From assembly GCF_947496075.1 (NCBI RefSeq), contig NZ_CANMBJ010000001.1:558001-622000 (forward strand): DNA of 64,000 nt. The letters run 5' to 3'. The notes below the pieces were generated by a model, which worked only from the letters and a program-made list of their open reading frames with translations, ran no database searches and was not told the origin of the DNA. Numbering within the stretch: the stretch's first letter is position 1; every line of letters begins with the position of its first letter. Shown piece after piece: positions 8,330 through 16,828 of the stretch. A program made the position numbers and the translations under genes. The DNA is from an uncultured Tateyamaria sp. GTDB lineage: Bacteria; Pseudomonadota; Alphaproteobacteria; Rhodobacterales; Rhodobacteraceae.

Positions 8330-8515
8330 ATGCGTAAATTTTTTGCCCTCGCTGCCATGGCAGCCATGACGACGGTTGCAGCCTGCGGCGACAGCACGCT
8401 TGAACGCGCGGTCGTTGGCGGCGCTATCGGCTGTGCAGCAGGCGAAGTGTTAACAGATGGACGCTGCGTCGAAGGGGCCGTTGTCGGCGCCGGTGTTGGC
8501 GTGATCACCAACTAG
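8330..8515 (+). CDS. Small (61-aa) lipoprotein with glycine-zipper-like core
   Basis: MRKFFALAAMAAMTTVAAC is a classic lipoprotein signal with lipobox VAAC, giving a mature chain of 43 residues from Cys19. The rest is Gly/Ala/Val-rich (AVVGGAIGCAAGEVL and GAVVGAGVGVITN), with two further cysteines. It resembles YMGG-type glycine-zipper segments of entericidin- or OsmB-like small lipoproteins. A ribosome site (CAGGAG) precedes the ATG and a strong hairpin follows the stop, supporting a monocistronic gene. The 273-bp upstream gap carries no other gene I could see. Function is unknown. Confidence 0.8.
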   Translation: MRKFFALAAMAAMTTVAACGDSTLERAVVGGAIGCAAGEVLTDGRCVEGAVVGAGVGVITN

Positions 8516-8548
8516 GAAAAGCCGCAGCATTTCCAAACAAAAGTGGCA

Positions 8549-8570
8549 CGGGCCGGATGACACCGGCCCG
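8549..8570. terminator. Bidirectional terminator hairpin
   Basis: CGGGCCGG, loop ATGACA, CCGGCCCG form a perfect 8-bp stem between the lipoprotein gene and the convergent SulP gene. On the minus strand it is followed by a T-rich run (ACTTTTGTTT), so it probably ends the SulP transcript as well. Confidence 0.75.
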
Positions 8571-8590
8571 ATCCAAAAAGCCAACAGACG

Positions 8591-10216
8591 TCAGTGTCCG
8601 CCCAAAATACCAGTGCGTACGCCGTAATCCGTCGCGATCTCGTAATCAGGGTCATCATCACTGTCGACAATCAGGTGACCCGCCTTGGTCAGCAGCTTGT
8701 GACAATCATGCGTCAGGTGACGCAGCTGAACGCGCTTCCCAGCCTCTTGATACTTACCGGCCACGGCTTCGATCGCTTGAAGGGCGGACTGATCCACGAC
8801 ACGGCTATCGGCAAAATCGATGATGACCTCGCGCGGGTCAGACTCGACCTTGAACATCTCGATGAAGCCAGTCGCCGAGCCAAAGAACAGCGGCCCTTGC
8901 ACCTGATAGACGCGCGCGCCCTCAGGGGTGGTATAGGTCTTGGCGTGAATTCGGCGGGCGTTGTTCCACGCATAGGCCAACGCGGAAACGATCACACCTA
9001 CGACAACAGCGACGGCAAGGTCCTCCATCACTGTCACAACAGTCACCAGAACAATGACGAAGGCATCTGTCAGCGGCACCTTGCGCAGGATCTTGAGGCT
9101 GTTCCACGCAAATGTCCCGATTACCACCATGAACATCACACCGACCAGAGCGGCCAGCGGGATCAGTTCGATGATCGATGAGCCGACAAGGATAAAGGCC
9201 AGCAGGAACAGCGCTGCAGCAACCCCGGCAATGCGTGTGCGCCCACCCGATTTCACGTTGATCATGGATTGACCGATCATCGCGCATCCGCCCATGCCAC
9301 CGAAGAAGCCGGTTGCGGTATTGGCGACGCCCTGGGCAATGCACTCCTGGCTCGCCCCGCCGCGCTGCCCGGTCAGATCGCCCACAAGGTTCAGGGTCAG
9401 AAGGCTTTCGATCAGACCAATGGCAGCCAGGATGACCGCATAAGGCAGGATGATCTCAAGCGTTTCCCATGTCAGCGGCACCATCGGAATGTGGAATGGA
9501 GGCAACCCACCCTGGATCGAAGCAAGGTCACCTACACGCGGCACATCCAAACCAAAGGCAATCACGATGGCGGCAACAATTCCGATACCCGCCAGCGGTG
9601 CCGGAATGGCGCGTGTCACGCGCGGCGCCAGCCAGATGATTGCCATCGTCAACGCAACCAGCCCCAGCATCAAGAAAAGCGGCATGCCCGACAGCCAATC
9701 GCCACCTGCCATACCATGCCCGGATGCCTCGGCACTGCCCGGCACTTTGAATTGCGTCAGCTGTGCCAGGAAAATCACAATGGCGAGCCCGTTCACGAAC
9801 CCCAGCATCACCGGGTGCGGAACAAGGCGGATGAACTTGCCCCACTGCATCACGCCCGCAAAAATCTGCAAAAGCCCCATCAGGACGACCGTGGCAAACA
9901 GGTATTCAACCCCATGCTGCGCCACCAGCGCGACCATGACGACGGCCAAAGCGCCCGTCGCACCGGAAATCATGCCGGGACGCCCGCCAAAGATCGCGGT
10001 GATCAAACCAACCATAAACGCCGCATAGAGACCGACAAGCGGGTGCACGCCTGCGACAAAGGCAAAGGCCACCGCCTCGGGCACCAGCGCCAGCGCCACG
10101 GTCAGCCCCGACAGCAAATCCGTCTTGATCTGACCCGGTGTCAGCTTGGTGTCACCCGGCGCGATTGAGAAATCGCCGAAGCGGGTCTTGGTGTTGAGAT
10201 TATCAAGAAAGGCCAT
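8591..10216 (-). CDS. SulP family inorganic anion transporter with STAS domain
   Basis: This 541-aa polytopic transporter belongs to the SLC26/SulP family. The N-terminal segment DLLSGLTVALALVPEAVAFA is the family signature, followed by about 10-12 membrane helices. The cytoplasmic STAS domain occupies about residues 440-541, with the EVIIDFADSRVVDQSALQAI phosphorylatable-loop region. Members move sulfate, bicarbonate or other anions. The SulP branch with FGGMGGCAMIGQSMINVKSG is often annotated as sulfate permease, but bicarbonate is equally possible. It is monocistronic, with a terminator downstream and a 440-bp gap upstream. Confidence 0.9.
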   Translation of the reverse strand: MAFLDNLNTKTRFGDFSIAPGDTKLTPGQIKTDLLSGLTVALALVPEAVAFAFVAGVHPLVGLYAAFMVGLITAIFGGRPGMISGATGALAVVMVALVAQHGVEYLFATVVLMGLLQIFAGVMQWGKFIRLVPHPVMLGFVNGLAIVIFLAQLTQFKVPGSAEASGHGMAGGDWLSGMPLFLMLGLVALTMAIIWLAPRVTRAIPAPLAGIGIVAAIVIAFGLDVPRVGDLASIQGGLPPFHIPMVPLTWETLEIILPYAVILAAIGLIESLLTLNLVGDLTGQRGGASQECIAQGVANTATGFFGGMGGCAMIGQSMINVKSGGRTRIAGVAAALFLLAFILVGSSIIELIPLAALVGVMFMVVIGTFAWNSLKILRKVPLTDAFVIVLVTVVTVMEDLAVAVVVGVIVSALAYAWNNARRIHAKTYTTPEGARVYQVQGPLFFGSATGFIEMFKVESDPREVIIDFADSRVVDQSALQAIEAVAGKYQEAGKRVQLRHLTHDCHKLLTKAGHLIVDSDDDPDYEIATDYGVRTGILGGH

Positions 10217-10657
10217 TCGGAATCCGTCTGCTCGTGGGGGCGCGATCGGTGGCGTCTAAACCATCAGAGGGTTAATAACCATTGCACCAAATGCGGGTCT
10301 GTTATGTGCGCTGCACATAGCAGGTTACACAGGAATGACACGGTATTTCTGGGTATGCAGAAAACGCTGTCCTGATCGGTGCTTAATCAACACTCAGGAC
10401 CGCGCAATGCAAACTGCGCCCATCTACCCTTTGGCCAAATCACCTCTCGCATACTCCATCCGCCAAGTGAAAAACCGGCGCTCGAACAGAACCCCCACCC
10501 GATCCGACCCTCTCGGTCACACCATGGTGCAGCCCTAACAAAACCCGCGGACGGCGTGAACCAACTCCCGCGTGTAGGGCACTTACTTCCCGACAGATGC
10601 AGTCATCGGAACAACGCGATTGCGTTTGCTCAACTCGAACAGTGAAAGGACTTAGAA
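10217..10657. other. Intergenic region between SulP and RGS-like genes
   Basis: This 441-bp divergent gap holds no convincing gene. It contains an inverted repeat with GTCCTGA at 10369-10375 and TCAGGAC at 10394-10400, with a shorter inner GTG/CAC pairing. That could be a small RNA hairpin or a regulator site. A good ribosome site (GAAAGGA) ends the region 7 bases before the 10658 ATG. Promoters for both flanking genes must lie here but cannot be pinned by eye. Confidence 0.4.
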
Positions 10658-11284
10658 ATGTGGAAATATGATGGGCTGACATATCCTGATGTCGGGGCGG
10701 ATATGCTGAAGCACAAAAAGCTGGGGCCGATCCTGCGTGCGCACATGAAAGCGAGCATGATGGCCGAGAATTATATGTTCATCGACGCGATGGTCGCCAA
10801 GATGAAGACTAAGACACTCTATGAAAGATTCATCGACGACAACTCGAGGGAGGCGGTCAATATTTCGCACAGCATGCGCGAGCCGATGACCCGTGCCGCA
10901 GAAATTGGCGACTTTTCGTCCCCGATCTGGGTCAAAAGCCTCAAGGCCGTGTACGGCGAGGTGAACAAATTGATAGCCACGAACATCTACCCAAGTACTC
11001 TCGTGAAGAACAAGGCGTTCAGAGCCTACCACAATTCTCGGAAGTGGAAGAACAAGGCCAACCTGATCAACAAATACAAGCTGAGGAAGGAAACCAAAAA
11101 GGTCGCGAAGATTCTTGATATGGAATTGACCGATGACAATTACGAGATCATCGCAGAGGCCGCGGCTGCTCTGGAATATGAACCCAAATCGGCTCTGAAA
11201 CCGATCACTCTGATTGCGAACTCGAGCAAGAAGAAACAAAACGCAAACTCGGTGAAAGCTGCAATTCGGAAGTCCTTCGGCTGA
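10658..11284 (+). CDS. RGS-like (regulator of G-protein signalling fold) domain protein, 208 aa
   Basis: I do not recognise a characterised bacterial family. Residues about 20-128 match the helical pattern of eukaryotic RGS domains: an A-E-N-x-x-F core at 36-41 (RGS4 has E-E-N-x-x-F), then LYERFIDDNSREAVNI at 54-69 (like KIYNEFI...EVNLD), VKSLKAVYGEVNKLIATNIY near 92-111 and PSTLVKNKAFRAY at 112-124 (like YRRFLKSRFY). The C-terminal 80 residues are Lys-rich and basic. There is no signal peptide or membrane segment. The ribosome site GAAAGGA is strong. The gene is visibly more AT-rich than its neighbours and stands alone with its own terminator, which suggests acquisition. Function is unknown; bacteria lack heterotrimeric G proteins. 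Confidence 0.6.
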   Translation: MWKYDGLTYPDVGADMLKHKKLGPILRAHMKASMMAENYMFIDAMVAKMKTKTLYERFIDDNSREAVNISHSMREPMTRAAEIGDFSSPIWVKSLKAVYGEVNKLIATNIYPSTLVKNKAFRAYHNSRKWKNKANLINKYKLRKETKKVAKILDMELTDDNYEIIAEAAAALEYEPKSALKPITLIANSSKKKQNANSVKAAIRKSFG

Positions 11285-11318
11285 TCCCGGCTGAAATTCA
11301 CGCCTAGAATGGCAAACG

Positions 11319-11342
11319 CTCAGCGCGGTTCTCCGCGCTGAG
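11319..11342 (+). terminator. Terminator of the RGS-like gene
   Basis: CTCAGCGCGG, loop TTCT, CCGCGCTGAG form a perfect 10-bp stem 35 bp after the stop, followed by TTCCCCTT. This is a strong intrinsic terminator shape with a modest T-tract. Confidence 0.8.
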
Positions 11343-11509
11343 TTCCCCTTCGGCGAAGTGGAACCTAACCGCATAGTGGTTGGTCCAATGATGCTGCATC
11401 CGTAAATCGCACTCTTCGGCACAGCCCGATCTTCACATCTCACTCGCATGATCGGCCAACGAAAAGCGCGGGTGACCAGTTTATTCCGTTGCACCCAACC
11501 TCACCTCAC

Positions 11510-11575
11510 CGCGCGTTGGGGGTGCATGGGGGGTGTACGCAGAGTGCACGGCTGGTGTACGGGTGGTGCTGGCCT
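11510..11575 (+). repeat. 11-bp-phased GGTGYAC repeat array upstream of mtnP
   Basis: Five consecutive 11-bp units start at 11521, 11532, 11543, 11554 and 11565: GGTGCATGGGG, GGTGTACGCAG, AGTGCACGGCT, GGTGTACGGGT, GGTGCTGGCCT. A weaker unit CGCGCGTTGGG precedes them at 11510. The period is exactly 11 bp and TGCAY alternates with TGTAC. The array ends about 45 bp before the mtnP start. A matching array is at 49476-49530. Helical phasing suggests a protein-binding or promoter-associated element. Confidence 0.7.
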
Positions 11576-11620
11576 GTTTTGGCGCATAAATTTTCTTCTG
11601 TCCCGGCACGAGAGACCCTA

Positions 11621-12493
11621 ATGACCCAAACGAAAATCGCCGTGATCGGCGGCTCTGGTATCTACGACATCGACGGGCTGGAGGGGGCCGAATGGGTGCA
11701 AGTCGACACACCCTGGGGGGCGCCGTCGGACCAGATCCTGACCGGCACACTGGACGGGGTCGGCATGGCCTTTCTGCCACGACATGGGCGCGGTCACGTA
11801 CATTCTCCGACGACGGTCCCCTACCGCGCAAACATTGATGCACTGAAGCGGTTGGGCATGACGGATGTGATCTCGGTCTCGGCCTGCGGGTCGTTCCGTG
11901 AAGAAATGGCACCGAGCGATTTTGTCATTGTGGATCAATTCATTGACCGGACCTTTGCCCGCGAAAAGTCGTTCTTTGGCACCGGCTGTGTCGCCCATGT
12001 TTCGGTCGCGCATCCCACCTGCCCGCGCCTGTCAGACGCCTGCGAAACAGCGGCGCGCGATGCGGGGATCAACGTACACCGCGGCGGCACCTATCTGGCG
12101 ATGGAGGGGCCGCAATTCTCAACCTTGGCCGAGTCGAAAATGTACCGGGAAAGCTGGGGCGCGGATGTGATCGGCATGACCAACATGCCCGAGGCCAAAC
12201 TCGCCCGGGAAGCCGAGCTGTGCTACGCCTCAGTCGCCATGATCACAGATTACGACAGCTGGCATCCCGATCATGGTGAGGTCGACGTTACCCAAATTAT
12301 TCAAACGCTTATGGGAAATGCAGATAAGGGTCGCGAGCTAGTCAAACGCCTCCCCGCCCTGCTTGGTGCGGACCATGCCCCCTGCCCACACGGCTGCGAT
12401 CGCGCACTCGAATTTGCAATCCTTACATCACCCGATGCCCGCGATCCCGCCGTGGTCGCCAAGCTTGATGCCATTGCGGGCCGGGTGCTTTGA
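11621..12493 (+). CDS. mtnP: S-methyl-5'-thioadenosine phosphorylase
   Basis: The 290-aa enzyme splits methylthioadenosine with phosphate to adenine and 5-methylthioribose-1-phosphate. The N-terminus KIAVIGGSGIYDIDGL carries the phosphate loop. LPRHGRGHVHSPTTVPYRAN is the MTAP/PNP-2 signature, and YLAMEGPQFSTLAESKMYR contains the substrate-binding Met-Glu. The later MTNMPEAKLAREAELCYAS is also diagnostic. The start is the ATG at 11621, after GAGAG; an in-frame extension upstream runs through the repeat array and is not protein-like. Adenine produced here would feed apt two genes downstream. Confidence 0.93.
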   Translation: MTQTKIAVIGGSGIYDIDGLEGAEWVQVDTPWGAPSDQILTGTLDGVGMAFLPRHGRGHVHSPTTVPYRANIDALKRLGMTDVISVSACGSFREEMAPSDFVIVDQFIDRTFAREKSFFGTGCVAHVSVAHPTCPRLSDACETAARDAGINVHRGGTYLAMEGPQFSTLAESKMYRESWGADVIGMTNMPEAKLAREAELCYASVAMITDYDSWHPDHGEVDVTQIIQTLMGNADKGRELVKRLPALLGADHAPCPHGCDRALEFAILTSPDARDPAVVAKLDAIAGRVL

Positions 12494-12506
12494 CGCAAAG
12501 GAATTC

Positions 12507-13142
12507 ATGATGCCTTTTGATCTTTGGCTGACATTCGTTGTCGCCTCCACCGCGCTACTGGTCATCCCTGGTCCAACGCTCATGATGGTGCTGAGCTATG
12601 CAATGACCCAGGGGCGTAGGGTTGCCATCGCATCCGCGCTTGGCGTCGCCACCGGCGACTTGATTGCCATGACCCTGTCCGTGATCGGTCTTGGCGCTCT
12701 GTTCCTGACGTCAGCGCTGGCATTCACCGTTTTAAAATGGGTGGGCGCTGTTTACCTTGTCTATCTGGGCATTCGTATGTTGCTAAGTGCTCGGACACCC
12801 ACCGCGACAACGCTGATGAACAAGCCCGATGGCCAGAGCGCCAAGCGCGTGTTTCGCGATCTCACAACGGTTACGGCGCTGAACCCGAAATCCAATACGT
12901 TCTTCGTGGCCTTCGTGCCGCAATTCATTGATCCCAGCGCCAGTTTTGCCCCGCAAGCCGCGACCCTGATTGCAACCTTTGTCATCATTGCCGGGATCAA
13001 CGCGTTGATTTTTGCACTGGCCGCCAATGCCATGCGCAGCCGCATCACGCGCCCCACTGTCCAAATGTGGTTGACCCGCACAGGCGGTGCCACACTTGTG
13101 GGCATGGGCCTGCTGACCGCCACCCTTCGGAGAGCCACATGA
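12507..13142 (+). CDS. LysE/RhtB family translocator
   Basis: The 211-aa membrane protein has the LysE hallmark [20 protein letters not shown] near residues 20-40, six hydrophobic helices and the [16 protein letters not shown] segment. LysE/RhtB proteins export amino acids or related small molecules. It begins after AAAGGA and overlaps apt by 4 bp (ATGA). Its place between mtnP and apt suggests export of a purine-salvage or methionine-cycle metabolite, but this is only contextual. Two adjacent ATGs (12507, 12510) leave the start uncertain by one codon. Confidence 0.88.
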   Translation: MMPFDLWLTFVVASTALLVIPGPTLMMVLSYAMTQGRRVAIASALGVATGDLIAMTLSVIGLGALFLTSALAFTVLKWVGAVYLVYLGIRMLLSARTPTATTLMNKPDGQSAKRVFRDLTTVTALNPKSNTFFVAFVPQFIDPSASFAPQAATLIATFVIIAGINALIFALAANAMRSRITRPTVQMWLTRTGGATLVGMGLLTATLRRAT

Positions 13143-13669
13143 AGACCGTTCAGGATTACATTCGCACCATCGTCGATTTCCCCCATGAAGGGATCATGTT
13201 CCGCGATGTGACCACCCTCTTTGCCGACCCGCGCGGGTTTCGCATCGCCGTGGACCAGATGCTGCATCCCTATGCCGGGCTTGAGATCGACAAGGTTGTG
13301 GGACTTGAAGCACGTGGCTTCATCCTTGGCGGGGCCATTGCGCACCAACTGTCGATTGGCTTTGTTCCGATCCGCAAGAAAGGAAAGCTGCCCGGCGCAA
13401 CGATTTCCGAGGCCTACACCCTGGAATACGGCGAGGCGATTGTCGAAGTGCATGACGATGCAATCAAAGCAGGTGAGAAGATACTGCTTGTTGATGACCT
13501 CCTGGCCACAGGGGGCACGGCCGAAGCCGGAATCAAGCTAGTGGAACGGCTTGGGGGCGAGATCGTGTCCTGCGCCTTTGTCATCGATCTGCCCGATCTG
13601 GGTGGACGCGCGCGGCTTGAGGCTATGGGCATGGACGTGCACGCCCTGTGCGCATTCGACGGGGAATAA
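13139..13669 (+). CDS. apt: Adenine phosphoribosyltransferase
   Basis: The 176-aa enzyme converts adenine and PRPP to AMP. Key segments are [19 protein letters not shown] (adenine hood), [17 protein letters not shown], the flexible-loop segment [21 protein letters not shown] and the PRPP motif [15 protein letters not shown]. Length and motif order match bacterial Apt. It overlaps the LysE gene by four bases, so the mtnP-lysE-apt set is one transcript that recycles adenine from methylthioadenosine. Confidence 0.95.
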   Translation: MKTVQDYIRTIVDFPHEGIMFRDVTTLFADPRGFRIAVDQMLHPYAGLEIDKVVGLEARGFILGGAIAHQLSIGFVPIRKKGKLPGATISEAYTLEYGEAIVEVHDDAIKAGEKILLVDDLLATGGTAEAGIKLVERLGGEIVSCAFVIDLPDLGGRARLEAMGMDVHALCAFDGE

Positions 13670-13782
13670 CGCCGCAAAATCGGGCATCAAGGGCAGAGCA
13701 CCTCGGACATCTCCCCCCTCAGTGTGCCGATACATGCAAAATCGGCTAGGCTGACCGGAGGTTAGACGCGGGACCGGACACC

Positions 13783-14538
13783 ATGCCCAATCACGATTCG
13801 CGTCGGAAAATTGCACTGGTTACGGGGGGCGGCAGCGGCATAGGCCGGGCCACTGCGCAGCGCCTCGCTGCATCGGGGGCACATGTGGTTCTGACTGGGC
13901 GCCGCGCCTCCACTCTCGACAGCGTGGTGGCGGACATCACAGCGCAGGGCCATAGTGCGCAGGCCATTTTGAACGATGTCACCGACAGCGACGCAGTGTC
14001 AGCCCTGCACAGCCAGATCCTGGCCGAACATGGTCGGCTCGACATCGCCTTCAACAATGCAGGCTGCCGTGAAGAGCGCGCGCATCTGAGCGATCAATCC
14101 CTCGATACCTACACGCGCGTTTTCGATACCAATGTCCGCGGGGTACTGGCCTGCCTGCACAACCAGATCGCGGCGATGCGAGCACAGGGCACAGGCGCTA
14201 TCGTGGTCAATGCGTCCATCAGCGGTCTGCGCAATCCCAACCCTGGTTTCGGGCTTTACTCCGCGTCCAAGGCAGCCGTGATCTCGATGACCCGCAGTGC
14301 GGCAATGGAAGAGGCCCAGCATGGCGTGCGCATCAACATGGTCGCACCGGGGCGCGTGGTCACCGACATGATCATGGAGCCGGGGCTTGACCTTGATGCG
14401 GTCGCCGCGACGCTTCCCCTACGCCGGACAGGCACCCCCGAGGAAGTGGCTGAAGCAGTGCTCTGGCTCAGCTCTGACGCGGCGGCTTATGTTGTCGGAC
14501 ACGTGCTTTGCATCGATGGTGGCTTCATGGCGTCTTGA
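13783..14538 (+). CDS. SDR family oxidoreductase
   Basis: This 251-aa classical short-chain dehydrogenase has TGGGSGIG at about residues 14-21 for NAD(P) binding, NNAG near 91, the catalytic Ser in NASISGL (about 144), YSASKAA (Tyr-x-x-x-Lys, about 158-162) and the CIDGGFMAS C-terminus. The substrate cannot be read from sequence. The stop overlaps the convergent SGNH hydrolase gene by 14 bp. A 113-bp gap separates it from apt. Confidence 0.9.
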   Translation: MPNHDSRRKIALVTGGGSGIGRATAQRLAASGAHVVLTGRRASTLDSVVADITAQGHSAQAILNDVTDSDAVSALHSQILAEHGRLDIAFNNAGCREERAHLSDQSLDTYTRVFDTNVRGVLACLHNQIAAMRAQGTGAIVVNASISGLRNPNPGFGLYSASKAAVISMTRSAAMEEAQHGVRINMVAPGRVVTDMIMEPGLDLDAVAATLPLRRTGTPEEVAEAVLWLSSDAAAYVVGHVLCIDGGFMAS

Positions 14539-15262
14539 CCGCTGCGGCCGAACCCAGAGCAACGGGGGGATTAGCCCGCAGAGCATCCGCGATCCGCATT
14601 GCCCAGATATCATAAACCTGTGCCCCGGGGTGAAACCCATCAGCGGCCATGAGACCGGGTTCCAGCGGCAGATCAAAGGGCAGATGTTCCACCCCATCCT
14701 GATCGGCACACAGGTCAGCAAGGATCGTATCGAACCGCGCTGCACGTGCCCCCAACACATTGCGCAAAGGGCGCGGCAAAAGCGGGAAAGCCCCAAGCGG
14801 CGGTACGCCCGATGCGTAGATGCGCCGCACGCCGTGCCGTCCGCGCAATTGCTCAAGCAGCTTCGCGTAATTGGACAGCCAGCGGGTTGGATGCATCCCG
14901 TTTTTTGTGTCGTTCACCCCGAGAGCAATGACCGCCAAGTCAAAGTCATGGGCAGGCTGTGTGTTCAGCATTCGCAACATGCCGGATGTCGTCAGTCCCG
15001 ATTGCGCCCACAATGCCCATCGCACGTCGTAGTCGGCGTACAGATGTGCGACCAGACGCCCCGCCAGTGCAACATCCTGATGAGCCGCCCCGACACCAGC
15101 CGCTGAACTGTCACCCAGAATGAGTACCCGCAGCGGCGGCCCAACCCCTGACTGCCCGCTGCGCGGCCCGTCGGCTTCTGGCAAGCGCATGGCGCGTACC
15201 GCGACCCAGACGGCCTGCACCAACAGGATCGGCGTAAGGACAAATGTGGGCAACCCCGCCAT
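14525..15262 (-). CDS. SGNH/GDSL hydrolase family protein
   Basis: The 245-aa protein has SGNH block I LILGDSSAAGVGA, the block III Asn in ALGVNDTKNG and block V DGFHPG. The N-terminal 24 residues are hydrophobic (VLTPILLVQAVWVAVRAM), so it is probably anchored in the membrane with the hydrolase in the periplasm. The family contains esterases, thioesterases and O-deacetylases; the specific substrate is unknown. It is convergent and overlapping with the SDR gene. Confidence 0.87.
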   Translation of the reverse strand: MAGLPTFVLTPILLVQAVWVAVRAMRLPEADGPRSGQSGVGPPLRVLILGDSSAAGVGAAHQDVALAGRLVAHLYADYDVRWALWAQSGLTTSGMLRMLNTQPAHDFDLAVIALGVNDTKNGMHPTRWLSNYAKLLEQLRGRHGVRRIYASGVPPLGAFPLLPRPLRNVLGARAARFDTILADLCADQDGVEHLPFDLPLEPGLMAADGFHPGAQVYDIWAMRIADALRANPPVALGSAAAVKTP

Positions 15263-15335
15263 CAGACACGCCCTCGGGTCGGTGGGTGGGCGCCTTTCGC
15301 GGTCACAGCCTGCGAAACAGAGCCGCCCGGCGACA

Positions 15336-16757
15336 TCAGCCGTTCCGCGCCCGCAACACCGCGCCCGGGTTCATGATCCCGTGGGGGTCAAGCGCATTTT
15401 TGATGGCACGCATGGCTGTCAGCTTGGCAGGATCGCTGTAGCGCTCCAAGTCTTCGACCTTCAACCGTCCGACACCGTGTTCGGCACTCACCGATCCGCC
15501 CATTTCATGCACCAGAGCGTGGACCACCTGTTTGATTTCGGGCCGTTCGACGTCGTGATCCGAGCGGCTTTTGCCCGGAACCGGAAAGACGTTGTAGTGC
15601 AGGTTGCCGTCGCCCACGTGACCAAAGCAATTGATACGGAAGCTGCCAAGCCGCGCAATGCGCCGCCCAGCCTCAGCAATGAACTCTGCAAGCGCGCCCA
15701 AAGGCACTGAAATGTCGTGCGAACTGATGGACCCGATCCGGCGGTTGGCTTCCGGGATGCTTTCCCGGATCGTCCAGAAGTCAGTGGCCTGCTGCGCACT
15801 TTGCGCGACCATGCCGTCTTGCACAAATCCTGCCTCTGACGCCGCGACGAAAATCTCTTCCAGCGCAGCCGTCGGGTCTTGGCCCCGCGAAAGGCCCAGC
15901 TCGATCAAAACGGACCATTCTGGTGTCGCCGCCCATGGGTTGCGGATTTGGGGCAAGGTCTCCTCCAAAAAGGCAAAGCCCTGTGCATGGATCAACTCGA
16001 ATGCGGATACGCCTTCGCCGACGTGATCCCGCACAAAGGACAACAAAGACAGCGCCGCCGCCGGAGAGGCAACCTGTAGCAGGGCCGTACCCGCCGCAGC
16101 AGGTCGTGGCGACAATTTGAGAGCCGCAGCAGTGATAACGCCCAATGTGCCCTCGGCCCCGATCAGCAGGTGCCGCAGATCATAGCCGGTGTTGTCTTTG
16201 CGCAGGCGGCTCAGACCATGATAAATTTCGCCGCAGGGCAATACCGCCTCGACACCCAAACAGAGGTCCCGCGCATTGCCATAGCGCAGCACGCCGGTTC
16301 CCCCCGCGTTGGTGCTCAGATTACCACCAATCCGCGCCGATCCTTCGGCCGCGAGTGACAATGGGAACAAGCGGCCGACACGCTCCGCCGCCGCCTGTAC
16401 GTCAGCCAAGATGACGCCGGCCTCGGCGACCAGCACGTTTTCTTCGGGATAAGTGGCACGAATGGCCGTCATTTTCTCAAGCGATAGGATCAGCGGAACA
16501 GGGCCGTCCTCGGCCACCTGACCACCAACCAAACCCGTGCCGCCCCCATAGGGCACAACCGGCACACGCATATCCGAAGACATGGAGACAAGCTTGGCCA
16601 CTTCACCCGTGGTACGCGGCAAGGCAAGCAGCCCTGCCTGCCCGGTGTAGCGACCCCGCGGCTCTTGCAGATATGATGCATCTGCTGAGGAGAAACGATC
16701 TTCGGGCAAGATATTGCGAATGTTTTCCGCCAAGTCAGCTGTCAGTGAATTCAGCAT
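15336..16757 (-). CDS. FAD-binding oxidoreductase (GlcD / D-lactate or D-2-hydroxyglutarate dehydrogenase type)
   Basis: The 473-aa flavoenzyme has an FAD-binding-4 (PCMH) domain with VVPYGGGTGLVGGQV near residue 88 and IGGNLSTNAGGTGVLRYGN near 145. The C-terminal FAD-oxidase domain contains CFGHVGDGNLHYN and the final GSVSAEHGVGRLK. This is the usual signature of soluble or cytochrome-coupled D-2-hydroxyacid dehydrogenases. Neither glycolate-oxidase partners (glcE, glcF) nor lactate permease is adjacent, so D-lactate and D-2-hydroxyglutarate are both possible substrates. Confidence 0.88.
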   Translation of the reverse strand: MLNSLTADLAENIRNILPEDRFSSADASYLQEPRGRYTGQAGLLALPRTTGEVAKLVSMSSDMRVPVVPYGGGTGLVGGQVAEDGPVPLILSLEKMTAIRATYPEENVLVAEAGVILADVQAAAERVGRLFPLSLAAEGSARIGGNLSTNAGGTGVLRYGNARDLCLGVEAVLPCGEIYHGLSRLRKDNTGYDLRHLLIGAEGTLGVITAAALKLSPRPAAAGTALLQVASPAAALSLLSFVRDHVGEGVSAFELIHAQGFAFLEETLPQIRNPWAATPEWSVLIELGLSRGQDPTAALEEIFVAASEAGFVQDGMVAQSAQQATDFWTIRESIPEANRRIGSISSHDISVPLGALAEFIAEAGRRIARLGSFRINCFGHVGDGNLHYNVFPVPGKSRSDHDVERPEIKQVVHALVHEMGGSVSAEHGVGRLKVEDLERYSDPAKLTAMRAIKNALDPHGIMNPGAVLRARNG

Positions 16758-16828
16758 GAACGCCCCCCCCTGCCCCTACCCGCGTTTGGTGCCAGAAAGC
16801 TTCAGCCCCGACAACGCGAAAGGCACAT

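Noticed and set aside
10369-10400. Small RNA gene in the SulP-RGS gap
   Set aside because: Only a 7-bp inverted repeat is seen; no promoter or terminator supports an RNA gene.
11489-11620. In-frame extension of mtnP upstream through the 11-bp repeat array
   Set aside because: The extension encodes non-conserved Cys/Trp-rich sequence lacking family similarity, and the ATG at 11621 gives the standard MTAP N-terminus.
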